Below are positions 50,701 to 62,700 of a stretch of 64,000 nucleotides of DNA, piece after piece; the stretch's first letter is position 1, and every line of letters starts with the position of its first letter. The DNA comes from Aplysia californica (taxonomy: Eukaryota; Mollusca; Gastropoda; Aplysiida; Aplysiidae). The stretch spans positions 570,533-634,532 of the forward strand of contig NW_004797517.1 of assembly GCF_000002075.1 (NCBI RefSeq), given 5' to 3'. Both the position numbers and the translations under genes were made by a program. The notes beneath the pieces are model-generated. The model made no database searches. It was not told where the DNA came from and saw only the letters and a list, made by a program, of their open reading frames with translations.

Positions 50701-53700
50701 TCATGTACACGGTAACCGGGCAGTTAAGAATTCCAAGTTCAGTTTTTGTCGTCCGGTGTTGCCTTCAACTCCAGCCCTCCCCTGACTGTACATTTTTTTA
50801 AAAAAATCAATAATTCTCCTATTCCGGAGCCCTATACTTCATAGCGCACAGACTTTGAATGAACTTTGGTGACCCCAACCGGTACTCACAATGTGATGCG
50901 AGAGCACAGGTTCACTGACCGGTAACGATGGCGAGCCCGACATGACGCGTGTATAACAGTATAACTTTCTTTTTTTTAAATTTCAACAAGTGACAGCACA
51001 GGACAAATATTGGTTAAATTTCATTCCGGTCGGTTACCGTGTACGTAGATACTGAGACTAGGTGCCCGGTGGCCTATTCACGCGCACGCACTCACACGCA
51101 CACACCTACTTTCTTATCACACGAATTTCCGGTTATAGCTTTTAGAGTACGCTCAGTAGGCTTGAGCTGAGCCGATCAGGACTGGGACCGATACCATGAT
51201 TTACGTAGGCTTATCGGTTCTGTGCTCGCACCTTTTCGTATTAAAAATTCTGTTAAAATCAAAGCGTTGATGTATTTTTGCCTAAAATTGCAAGAAATTG
51301 CGAAAATAGCAAAAAATTTCGGGTTTATTGCTGAACTCGACGAAAAACGCGGCCGCGCGGCCACAAGTGCGGCCGCAAGTCCGCCATTTCCTGGAGGGCC
51401 AGCCCAGCACTACTGCTCACCTCTCTAGCTTCAAAAGTACAACATCTCCTTCGACTATCAAGGCACCCCAGAAATAGCAGGTCACAAGAGAGTGACAAAC
51501 ATACAAAAGAAGTAGAGGAAAATGACAAGAGTAAGGACTAAGAAAGAAAAAGCAGCAGTTCCCTGTTCTAGATCAGGCACATGTATGAGCGTGACATGAG
51601 TCAGCCCATTTACAATTCTAATATGCTTGAACGAGAAATGTCCCCCCTATGGGAATGGCCTAAAGACACTACAGTCAGTGGCACTGCCCCGGGGGTAAAC
51701 CTTTTTTACTTACACATATTAAAAGAATAAAGAAGTAAGTACTTTATCATCCACAGCCCGTGTGACCAAGGTTTATGAACACAGTGAAACTTGCGTAAAA
51801 CGTGTAGTAGTTGCCTACCTAGTGTACTGCAGACAGCCTCGGTTGGCTTTGAAACATGGCAAACAATGGACTGCTATAAATGCTACAAATGCCCCTTCAA
51901 GACAAAATTTAGCATGCACAAAGCGAAATTGGCAGGATTTTCCTTACCATATATACAAATTTCGCTATGTGTACAAATTTCAGGCTATATTGAGGGAGGT
52001 AGACAAAGTTGAACAATTGGGTCAAAACTTTGCAGGAATTATTTTTAAAAATACACCATGAAGCGTGCATGGCAACAATTTGGATACATGCCTTCATGCA
52101 ACCACAAAACTCCTCAAACTCAACTGAAGTGTGCAGACTGGATCTGCAGCTGAATACTTATGATGTATGTAAAAAACATGTCCTTGAACTACATTATTGC
52201 CTTCGGCTCACAGAAAGCTCGTTGGCTTACACTCATGTGTCTGCTCTCTCTCTCTTTCATTATGGCTACTTCAGTGAATGAAATTTGCAGTTATGTTTAA
52301 AATAAAATCTAATCCTGCTGACACCAATTTTTTCCCCAAAGTAGGTACAAATTGCTTATGCTATGCGCATGTTTTTAATACAAAGAATATATATAAAAGA
52401 AAAAATTTGGGTTATGAAAATGGGTTCATTATGAGTACACTAAACAGTATAATCATTTTTTTTCATGAAACTTTTTATTTCCTACGACTAATGACAAAAC
52501 TGATAACCAGCTACTTACCTTCATGGTAGCTGAAAATCTCCATGCTCGGCTCAGTGTAGGGATTATAGGCTGGCTTGAAACGCAGTTTTTTTATGCCTTC
52601 ATGGAGATATAAAAAGATATTTTCATAATAATTTGGGTAACCAGTACATATACTCACAGGGTAAAGCACATATATTTCTGCTTATGTTGCAATCAAGTTT
52701 GTTGTACAATGATTTCAACAGCACTGTCCACAAAGACATTTACTAAACGAAACACAGAGTAAACTCAGCAAGTTCCTGAATACATTAAGATGTAACTGGA
52801 GAAAAACTGACCATACACAATACACCCAACTCTCCAAGGTCATTACAAGCCTAACTAATGATACTGGGATACCTATACAATTTCTGGAAGTCTCAACCTT
52901 AATATATATTTTGGCTTACGTCGACCTCTTCCTCCTACACAAAATGCAAGCACATGATGTCCACAGTATTGCACATACAGGGCATCTCACACTGAATGAC
53001 TGACAAAAAAAGTTAAATAAAATAAAAATACAGTAAATAAAATAAAAATACAGTAAAGTCCTTTGGTAGAAACAAGAAGGAACCATCTGAACAGACAGTA
53101 ACGCAATGTATTGTATGAAAAATGAATTTGCATGTGTTAGCTTAACAAAAGGATACTCCACATGCCCCCCCACCCCCCATTCTGCGCAATGCATTTCCAT
53201 GTCCTATTCTGTGTTGCATTCTGACACTGCTAGGACTTAGTATACATAGTAGCTCAAAACAAGGTCTATGTCTTGATTTCTGAATTCCTTTCAATCACAT
53301 CATTTGGTCTTTCTGTTGCCTACTGCACACAATTCCCAGAATTAACTTTTCTAGTCCTGTAGAAATGAGTCTCATCGCTAAAGCAAACAGACTGTAGAAC
53401 GTTCTCACTCCATCTCACGTATCTTAAAAACACTCATTGGTATTCTCTCCAAAGAATTGTCTAGGGTTATTCCTTGGTGGACAAAAATGTGATATAGCTT
53501 CAATTTCAAATTTTTTGTTTGTTTTAGTAGAGGTTTTACGGCGCTCGCAACTGCATAAGGTCATATGAGTTCCAGAAGATTATAGGTGTCACAAGAGAGT
53601 AACAAACATAAAAAAGAAGGAGGGGAGATAAGGACGATAGATGTTTGAAAGGAAAGAAGAAGCAAACCACACCAGAGCACCCACCAACTTTCAAATTTTG

Positions 53701-56700
53701 AGTCTGGGACAGTAGATACACCTCAAAATGGCCAGTGACACATGCGTTTTGGAGATGGCAATGTAAAAGCGAAGTCAATGGCCTCTATTCGCAATGTTCA
53801 TATCCCATTCCCTTGATACATTATGCACAATCTACTTTGTCCCATCTTGTTTTATCCTGGAGTAGAGCTGCTTTACATATCCATTCTTAATCATGAAAGA
53901 CAACACTTGACTAAGAGACTCTCGACGGGTCAAAAAGTCAGTCACAGTGCACACCTGTCCCCGTCCTTTCATGACAACATTCAGGCATTCATGCATATCC
54001 TGAAAGTCCTATGAAAATTCCTTTAGCTTGCTCCTTTGTCAGACTTCTCATTAGTGCCACACGATGCTAGAAATCAGGAAGACTAATTCACGTAATTACG
54101 AACATAATAAATATCATATTCATTGTGCTACTTTCCTTGAATGATTATACTTTTATATCTGCTTTACTTGAACAAATTATTATTTCCCTGACGTGAAAGA
54201 ATGCCAATATATTGAGATAACAAAATAATCCATTACCGCAAAGACTGACCTAATTTGTTGAAGAACTGGTTAATGGTTCCCATAAGGTCACCAAGGGTGA
54301 GATCCCTGTCCGCGACCACACCCTCAATCTGTTGGAACTCAGCTAAGTGAGTTGCATCTAAGTTTTCATTGCGGAAGACACGGTCAATGGAGAAGTATTT
54401 GACAGGTCTGAACTCCTTCTGCAAAATATGTTTGGAATAATTTTACATTATGAAGACACTAAGTTGACTAAGCTTTGCATGAAATGGTTTTTACAAATGC
54501 CATTTTGAAAGTTAATTCTTTTTTATCATGCTCTTATACTCATAATGTGATGTGCATATCATTTTCCATAGTGTGCAGTGATAGTTGGAATGTTTACGTA
54601 TGTGTTAGCGTTAATCTAAAGAGCGAATATATGCATGTTCATTCATTTTTTTAACAGGAATAGGCCCAATACAAATTACATTACCATTATTATTAAATAC
54701 TTAGGGCTCAGTACATCTCTACACAAAAGAGAAAGCAACTCCTACGATGTAAGTTCTGAGCTGATACCAAAAAGCATTAGCTACCTATGTCTATGTATTC
54801 TGGACAGTCAGACAGAGCTTGAAACAGACCTAACAATAATTCAGTCTAAAACAAAAATACTGTAGTGCAGTTAAATACAGAAGGAAACATAAAATCAACT
54901 TTTGTTTCTGCCTCCATAAGAACATCATTTCACAAAGGAAAATTATCATTTACCTCTTGGGCAAGTTTATACAACATTCTTGCACTAACAGCTGTTGTAT
55001 GTGTTCGCAAAATGTTTTTTTCAGCTTCTTCTAGCTTCCAGTCATACTTGTACCTAAAAGAAAAGAAAGAAAAAACTCCGTAAAAACAATACCTTTATCC
55101 CAAAACAAGAGGGAGATTTTGAATCTGATTCTCGAGAAGGGACCAGTATAGAGATTTTCTGATGAACTAGATGAAGAAGTACAAGCAAGTCTTTTCTGTT
55201 GTAAATAAAAGGGTCCACAGTAGATAGAGGAAACAATGTATAGGAGCAGGGAGGGGGGTTTGTCAGGAGGAATAAAACATTCAAGCTGCTAGTGATCACA
55301 ATGGAAACAAAGGGCCGAATCTTGCTACATTGCTACATAATGATTTCCTCGCATGGCTACCATGACGAAGCAAATACACAATAAAGGACAATTATTTTCC
55401 AAAATTAAGGAGAAATGCCAATATTTTGAAATACCTATTGAAATTCCTAATTAAATTAAAATTAAACAAAAATGTTTTGTTTGGGGTCACGGCCTGAGGA
55501 CCAGTATATTGTTCCGTTGACATGCTCAGGATACAAATGGCTTTCACTCAGCACTGTCAGTGGATGGCTTTACTTGTTTCCACTGTTCATAGACAGCAAA
55601 GACAAAAGTGATGTTTGCACAATCCATATGCTGATCTAGAAGAAGTTTTTGTCTTAATAAACACTAGAATGCATACAATGTCAAAAACACTCTGCCAGTT
55701 GATATCTACTTACAACATCAAAAGAAACTACACCTACATCCTTATGCCGATAAACAATAACCAATTCTACAGAATGTTTTTTCTTCAACAAAAATCAAAA
55801 CTATCTTAATACTTCTTCTTTTTTTTCTCGACTGACCGTTTGATTGATCCATTTTGCTAAAAAAAAAAAAAAAAGGCCTGTTCTCCACGTCTATACCTGA
55901 AAGTAGTAAAACCTCTGAAGAACAAATAAAACCTCTGCTCAAACCACAACATTATGCAAAGTATTATACGTTAAGTCAAAGAATTAAAAAATATTGACTA
56001 TAAATAGACTTACCCTTGAGATCCATAGCCACCATTTGAGTGAATATTTTTCACTTTTTCCAAATAATCCATGGGAAAGGCGCTTGCTGTCTTGGGATCT
56101 GAGAGGGGAAAAATACTTTCAGTAATTCATGTAGGCCTACTCAAAAAGTGGCTTGTTGCAGATAAAACTTATGCTGCTCAATCCTGTTGCAAACAATAGA
56201 GAAATAAATGTTTATTTGATGATATGGATTCACCATTTACCAACTCAACATGTCTTAGAAGGTACTTACTGCTTACATATCACAAGTTCCCCACTGTTTA
56301 AAGAGAAAGTAATAAAATGTTGTCAATTCAAAGACTGTAGTATGAACTTTTCAAAGTATGCTGAAAGCTTATCCAAAGTTGTACGTATTCAATTTAAGAG
56401 TAGAAATTTTTGCAAAAAAAATAATTTAGGAGACTTGTAGTAAAATCACCCCTTCCTCCTGAAAAAAAACTGGAAAAAAGTTGCTAGTTACGTAAAAACA
56501 TACGACTCATAAGTTGCATCGATGGGTGCAGTCATGAAAAAAAGTAATGTCAAACTATTAGCTTGGGAGCGCTTAACCTTTAAACATACCAGAAATAAAG
56601 AAAGTATCATGAGCATCTCTAGCAGGATGTTGTTGTGGCTGGAATAGAGCATCAAAGTTCCAGAAGCTAGACTCTACATAGTTGTTGGTGGGCATTTCGG

Positions 56701-59700
56701 TGAACCTGAGTACACACAAAAAAAACAACCCTTTCATACATCGGAGTGAGTACAAAAATATGAAAAACTTTTTTGGGGGGGGGTATTTTAACGCTCCCCC
56801 CCCCCCTTCCAACAGGCTCAAAGGCAGTTAAAAGGAAGATTAAAAGCCTGTATCACCTTCAATTCTGATTGGCTCCTGTCATATGATAGGGAGATTAAAT
56901 ATTAAATATAATGTTGTGACAAAAAACAGGCGCGGTTCAAACGTCAAAACACACCGCTTGAATCGGTAACATATCCCTTATCCAGACATGTCAACCCCCA
57001 TCAGAAATTTTTTTTATTTTTCATGGAAAAAAATAGGAGTCTGAAGAAAAAAATAGGAGCATCTAACTTAACATCCATATTCCCACACACCATAAATACA
57101 ACATTCTGTGATCTAGGCTAGGCCTTGACTAGGGCTACTCTACTTCACCAAAAGTCAAAACATGCACACAGGTTGAAAGAAAAGCTCTTTATGATTGTCT
57201 GACAAGATCTCGGGAGTAAGGAAATCGCCAAACGAGAAAGATAGTAAAAAATATGGGGGCATTCGGCAAGTTCCGCAATCGAAATCTGCTGTTCCGTTTG
57301 CCACATATCTTACTCGGATAGGCCCTATCTCCGGGAAGCTCTCCTGTTTACTTTGAAGTACAAAGAAAGAAAAAAAATCATTCTTAGCTAAGGCGCTATG
57401 TAGGTCAACAGGAAGTTACCATTGACTTCTGACCTGTGGCCAGGCCTGAGTGACACGCACAGACTTCTTTGTTGCAATAGCGTCACTTTCATTGCTTGTG
57501 ACGACATAATTAGGCCCGCTCCCCCCAAAATAAAAGCTGGAATCTGGCTGGCTATTGTTTTTAAACCTGACCCACAAAGTTCATGGACAAAAGTTTTCCA
57601 TAGTAGAGGTCGAGGCCATCTACGTACATAATTATACAGTGTGGGCGGTTCCCGCTCCGGGCTGTGTGTCGTAGATCTACAGCAGGCGTGTTACTCGGAT
57701 CGCGCGTGGTGTGCTGTAGATCAACAGTGTGAGTGGGCGACGAGCGGGCGACGGGTTAAGGGTTTTCCAGACCCATTTTCTGAATAGACGAGACATCCGA
57801 TCCGCGTTAGGCTGAGTTTTCTCGGCTTGGGAAAAAAATCAGAGTTCCGCATATTCTGTCGGAGTCATTCAAAATGATACAAATATCGGAGTAATTATGA
57901 CAAAATCAGAGCAGTTGGCAGGTCTGCTTATCCAATCTTTTAAACCCACTGTTAGGGACAGCACACAGACTACACTAATGCTAGTTTGATTACTGCTATT
58001 ACATGACGTAAAAACAATGGATAAATAGAAGAAACGCAGCAATCAATATTCTGTGAATCCATTCCAAGAAATGCACAGCTAGCAGATATGTGCACATATC
58101 TGTATGATATGTGCACATATCTGTATGGAACATTTTGAATATTAATGGTATTGCTGACAGCTTTAATAAATACTTCGCTGGTAATCAATAAACAGAGCCA
58201 TTCACTTTGGCAAGCACTAGGTACCCCAAACTGACTATTTTACTTGAGCAGAAGCTAGCTTCCTTAGCACACTGAAATGCACTTTTTTCTTCCTATTTAC
58301 ATTGATTCTTAATTTACCTTTCGGTGATTATTAAGAAAGCTATGACATTTTCTGTTTCTTTTCACTCCCCAAACTCACAACATTGGTTGTTCAATTATTT
58401 TTAACTCATCACAACACAAAAACTAAGACAACAGGATGTTTAATAATTTTCTAGATTGTAGCTCAATCTCAATTATTTATTTTTCAGCAGTCTCAAGAAA
58501 GAGAATGTCAACATTAGTTGGTTTTACGTTTGCTTGTCATTCAAAATGAGGCATTCTCCCAAACATGCAGTCAGAATGGATGTAACATCACCCGCAGGTG
58601 CGTGGTCCACTCTCCATTCATCCTGCTGCTAAATTATGGCTCACGCTGTGCCCGAGCTGAGGCAAAAGCAAACGATAGTCATGTTTTTTCCAGGGTTTGC
58701 TCTTCACAGAAATAATGGTCACTGGTTTGATTTCAGCATATTGAAATGAGCAATGTTCTCAGTTCAGTTTCCTTATGAATTTGCCCCTGGCCTGAGACTT
58801 TTTAATGATTTTTTTTTATCATTTAAAAGTTTTCAAATCGCATTTTCAAAGCGGAGTCTGGCTTGAATCCACCACAAACAATAATCAACTGGAAACCCAC
58901 TCACTTAACTTTCTCTCTGTTTTAGTTTTGACTTTATAAGCCCTTTTCCCAAGGAGTACAAGTCGTTGGTGTATGACAAGGGTTGTTCTTGCCCTCACAA
59001 AACCTTCCAAAAGCAGCCAGGATGTACCTTGCTTTAATGAACTGTACACACAAACTAACAACTTCAAATACATAAAACTGTATATTTTATGAAAGAAAAA
59101 AAATAAATCTTATTTTCATATCTTGGACATAGCAGTCATGCAGATATAGCTCAGAATTATGCTTGTGGGAAAGACAACTAAACTAATCACAGCGGATAAA
59201 ATACCCTCCAGACCGCTCACTTAGTTTTTCTTCCCTGGTTCCTCCCCGACCATCCTGACCACCCAGCCTGCCCCGCCCGACAGCCCAGCATATAGTCATT
59301 AATCACCTGTCAGAGGGGTTAATTGGGGTGACCGCAGCGCCACTCCTCCAGTGCCAGGGCAGTAGTAAATATGGCGTTTTAGTGAGAATTGACAGCCTCC
59401 TAACTCTGAAACTATAAATGCTGCAAGGCCAATTGAGATTTCATTGTAACGTGCTATGTTTGACCTGTAAGCCAGTATAACTTGTTTTCTTGCAAGTCCG
59501 ATTATATCAGTTTTACAAGGGATTTAAGTAAGTCTGTGATTTTCAAACTGGCATCTTCAATGCTCAGAACTTTTTAAGTTTGGATTTAAATATTTCAATC
59601 CGGCCCCCAACAATTTAAAGAGAAATTCATGGATCAATTATGGTGACAATTTTCATTTACATGTGCAAGTTTCAAGTGCATTAAGTTATTCTATGATTTT

Positions 59701-62700
59701 CTGTGATTTAAAAAAAAATACCAACCCACCACTCTAAACATTCATCCTTGCTGTTTTTAGTTTTCTTGCCTCTACTACATCTGATTTTCGGTGTCATTTT
59801 TAACAATATATTTGTCATGGAGTGCCACACTCAACATGATCATATGGTGGGCATTGTGCTCAAACATCATCGCCTTCTTGAGGAGGCTGCACATGATATA
59901 GATGTACAGCTGGTCCATCGATCTATGGAGGACTGCACGCCTAGAATAGGACAAAATGTGCATATCTACGGCAAAAAAATGGAAGAGGGCTGAAAAAAAT
60001 TAGGGGGACATTCAATTGTTAGAGGGCAGTCAGGTTTTGGTCAGATAATCCATGAGAAGCAGAGAGATTTGAGAGGGAGGGTTCTAGTGTACATGATCAG
60101 CTGTCAGAGTTAGAGTTTGAGGAGCTTATTCCAAGGTCAGGTCCTGCCTGCTCTGAATTTGATAACATCCTCAAACAACACAACATCACACCACGCGCCT
60201 ACCACAGCCGTTCATTTATAGGAAACTACTGCTGTAAATACATCACAGCCCATTTGTACAGACAGCTAGCATCATTTTTAACAAAAAGAACAGTTGCATG
60301 TGCACGAAATCAAAGCATAATAGACACCTCATTAATTGTTCTGAGAGAGAAATTTGTTCACGTAAACGACACCTTCAAAGATATCCACACAGTAATTGCA
60401 CATGGAAAGCCAATCACTTTAGAGAGAATACCACATATTCAGTCATGCATCACACGATATATGTCTTTATACAGAAACATATTTGGCAAATAAAAGGTCT
60501 GGAGTCGATAGTGCTGTAAAACACGTGCTACTCGATCAAAATCAATCAAAAGAAAAGGTCATCCCCAAACAACACATCCTTGAGAAACACTGCGTTCCTT
60601 GGATACAAAAATATGTGTTTGGAATGGCCTTCTATAGTGAGCGAGGGAGTGAGCTCATTCATGCAACCCTGGCCAAGCTTGAAAAACGAGTAGCAGCAAT
60701 AAAAGACAAAGAAAAACACGTCAAAACAATCATGCAGTCACAATATGTCCAAACCCACCCAAAGCTACTCTGTCGTGTGCACCACCCATCAAAAGACGAA
60801 AGCTTACAGTGGAAAAATGAGATAATTCCTCCAGTCCAACAATATTGTGTTCTTTTTGTATTTTGTGTTTAGGTTGTGTTTTCATAAGTGTATCGGCAAG
60901 GAAAGATCTGTTCTGTAGTTACATGTATTTTGGATATCGCTATGAAAGATCAAGGTCGCAAAGCAAGAGTATTGCAAAAATCAACTTCAAACCGGAATTA
61001 TTACAGATCCAGAAGCTTTTTGAATATGGCGCTTTGTGAGTACAAATTTCATTATGTTCTCAGTCCTATGTGCAAATTTTATTGAACTCATTGGGGGCAA
61101 TCACATTTAAATTGATGTTTATAATTGATTACCCATGACACATTTATCAAATTAAGTCCCCTTTTTGAGAACTTCACAGCTTTTAAGTGTAATGTACCAT
61201 GATCTTCTGATTTCTTCATTTTCTTCCTTAATATGTTGAATATTTACGTGGTCTTTATTAAAATGTTCATCTTACATTAGCTTTGGCTCACTGTGCTGGT
61301 AAACTTTGCAAAAAATACAAGAACGCTGCCGGTGTTTGGCTGATGAGGGAAATCCCCGGCGGTGCAGGTAAATGACCCCGTGACTTGGGGAAGTGATGGC
61401 TTGCTTGCCTCTTGCCAGCTGAAACTAAATGGGCGCTCCAAACCCGCTGTGTAATGCAAAATGGGTGACTTCGCCCACCTGCCCAGCCAGTTTAGACTAC
61501 CTACAAGTACACTTTTTTTTATATCACATTATGTGATTAAGCTCCAAAGACCCAGATCAAGACTGCATACGGTTTCCTTGTAAAATACACAAGTCTTACC
61601 CCATTTCCAGGAAAATCTGCCTGAACTGTTCCCTCACTTTGAGTAAAGGGTGAAGATGTCCCGTTGTAGCAGGCACTCCGAGAGACTTGAAGTTGTATGG
61701 TTTGAACTGGGTTGTCTTCCAACTCCCACTGGAAATCATTTCTGGGGTGAGGTCAACCTGTGGCTTGCTCACTGAGGTGGTGAAGTTTTCCCCTTTTGTT
61801 ATTAAATAGCTAACTTCTTTCCTGGAAAATGAGATTAGACAGTTTGAGAGTCCCATTTGCCATCTGCTTTGTGGAGAAGTCAGATCATATCTAACTTTCA
61901 TTGTCATATAAGTGATTTTACAAATAAGGCAGGGGGGGGGGGGGGGTTACCAAGTTAACTATTTAAAATCGGCAATGCGACTTACTTCGAAAAACATTTT
62001 TTTGTTTCTCAAACAGCAAGAAAAGAACATTTAATCCTGTGGCTTAATGTTCTTCCCACTTGTTTGTAAACACATTCATCCACCTACTTTTCTTCCAGTT
62101 GGACTTCTTAATCTCATAAGTGTCGAAAAGGTGTATGCACAAATTCATTTGAATGAAAAAGCACCAATCACACAGTATAAAAATCAATACACTTTAGCAA
62201 AGGAAACTTCCAGAGTCAGTCAAAATTGTCCTGGAGTCTAACACCATAAGTACACAGTCACAAAGTACCATTTGGACTACAGACCCCATTAGGAGACAAT
62301 ACAGAAAGAAGAAAATACATCATCATCTACCTCTTTTTAACAGTCTACTGCAGTCCTTGTGCCCATCTGAAAAGACAGCATGTAACTGATTTTGCTGTAG
62401 AATTTGCCATCAGTTAGCTCCCTTCCCTCTAAAAGAAATAAAAACATTCTTAACGAGCCTTACAGCAATCCTAAGCCTGCGACCACCTCAGGTTTGGTAC
62501 TTTAGAAGGAAATTAACCCCCAAAAAATTATTTTGATAAGTCTTGTGTAAAACCCGCCACCTGTGTATGACAGCTACTTTTCTCCTCGACAATGATTGGC
62601 TGACCAAGACAGTTCTGACAGTACATGTGTTTTAAAACTGCTGGTTATGTGAGAAATTGAATCTGGTCTGTTCGGGGAGACCTAGATACCAAGCTGAAAG

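Larger units (their letters stand above)
46343..51412 (-). mobile_element. hAT transposon (ZBED type) carrying a second inserted element
   Basis: Terminal inverted repeats TAGTGCTGGATC and GACCCAGCACTA, with a perfect 8-bp duplication CTGCTCAC at 46335-46342 and 51413-51420. Total 5070 bp; without the inner element and its duplicated site, about 3538 bp. The minus strand holds a decayed hAT transposase at 47095-49025. Subterminal GAATCGCGA and GTTCCG motifs recur near the right end (49735-49850) and left end (46385-46400). It inserted into a family A SINE-like copy. Confidence 0.93.
46226..51695 (-). mobile_element. SINE-like retroposon family A copy 3, split by a hAT transposon
   Basis: The two halves 46226-46342 and 51421-51695 (plus the duplicated 8 bp) join into one family A unit on the minus strand. 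Outer 12-bp duplications TAAACCTTTTTT lie at 46214-46225 and 51696-51707. The 5' end (51695 side) starts ACCCCCGGGGCAGTGCCACT as in the other copies, and the 3' tail with GCGAGCGCCGTAAAACCC is at 46236-46275. Confidence 0.85.
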
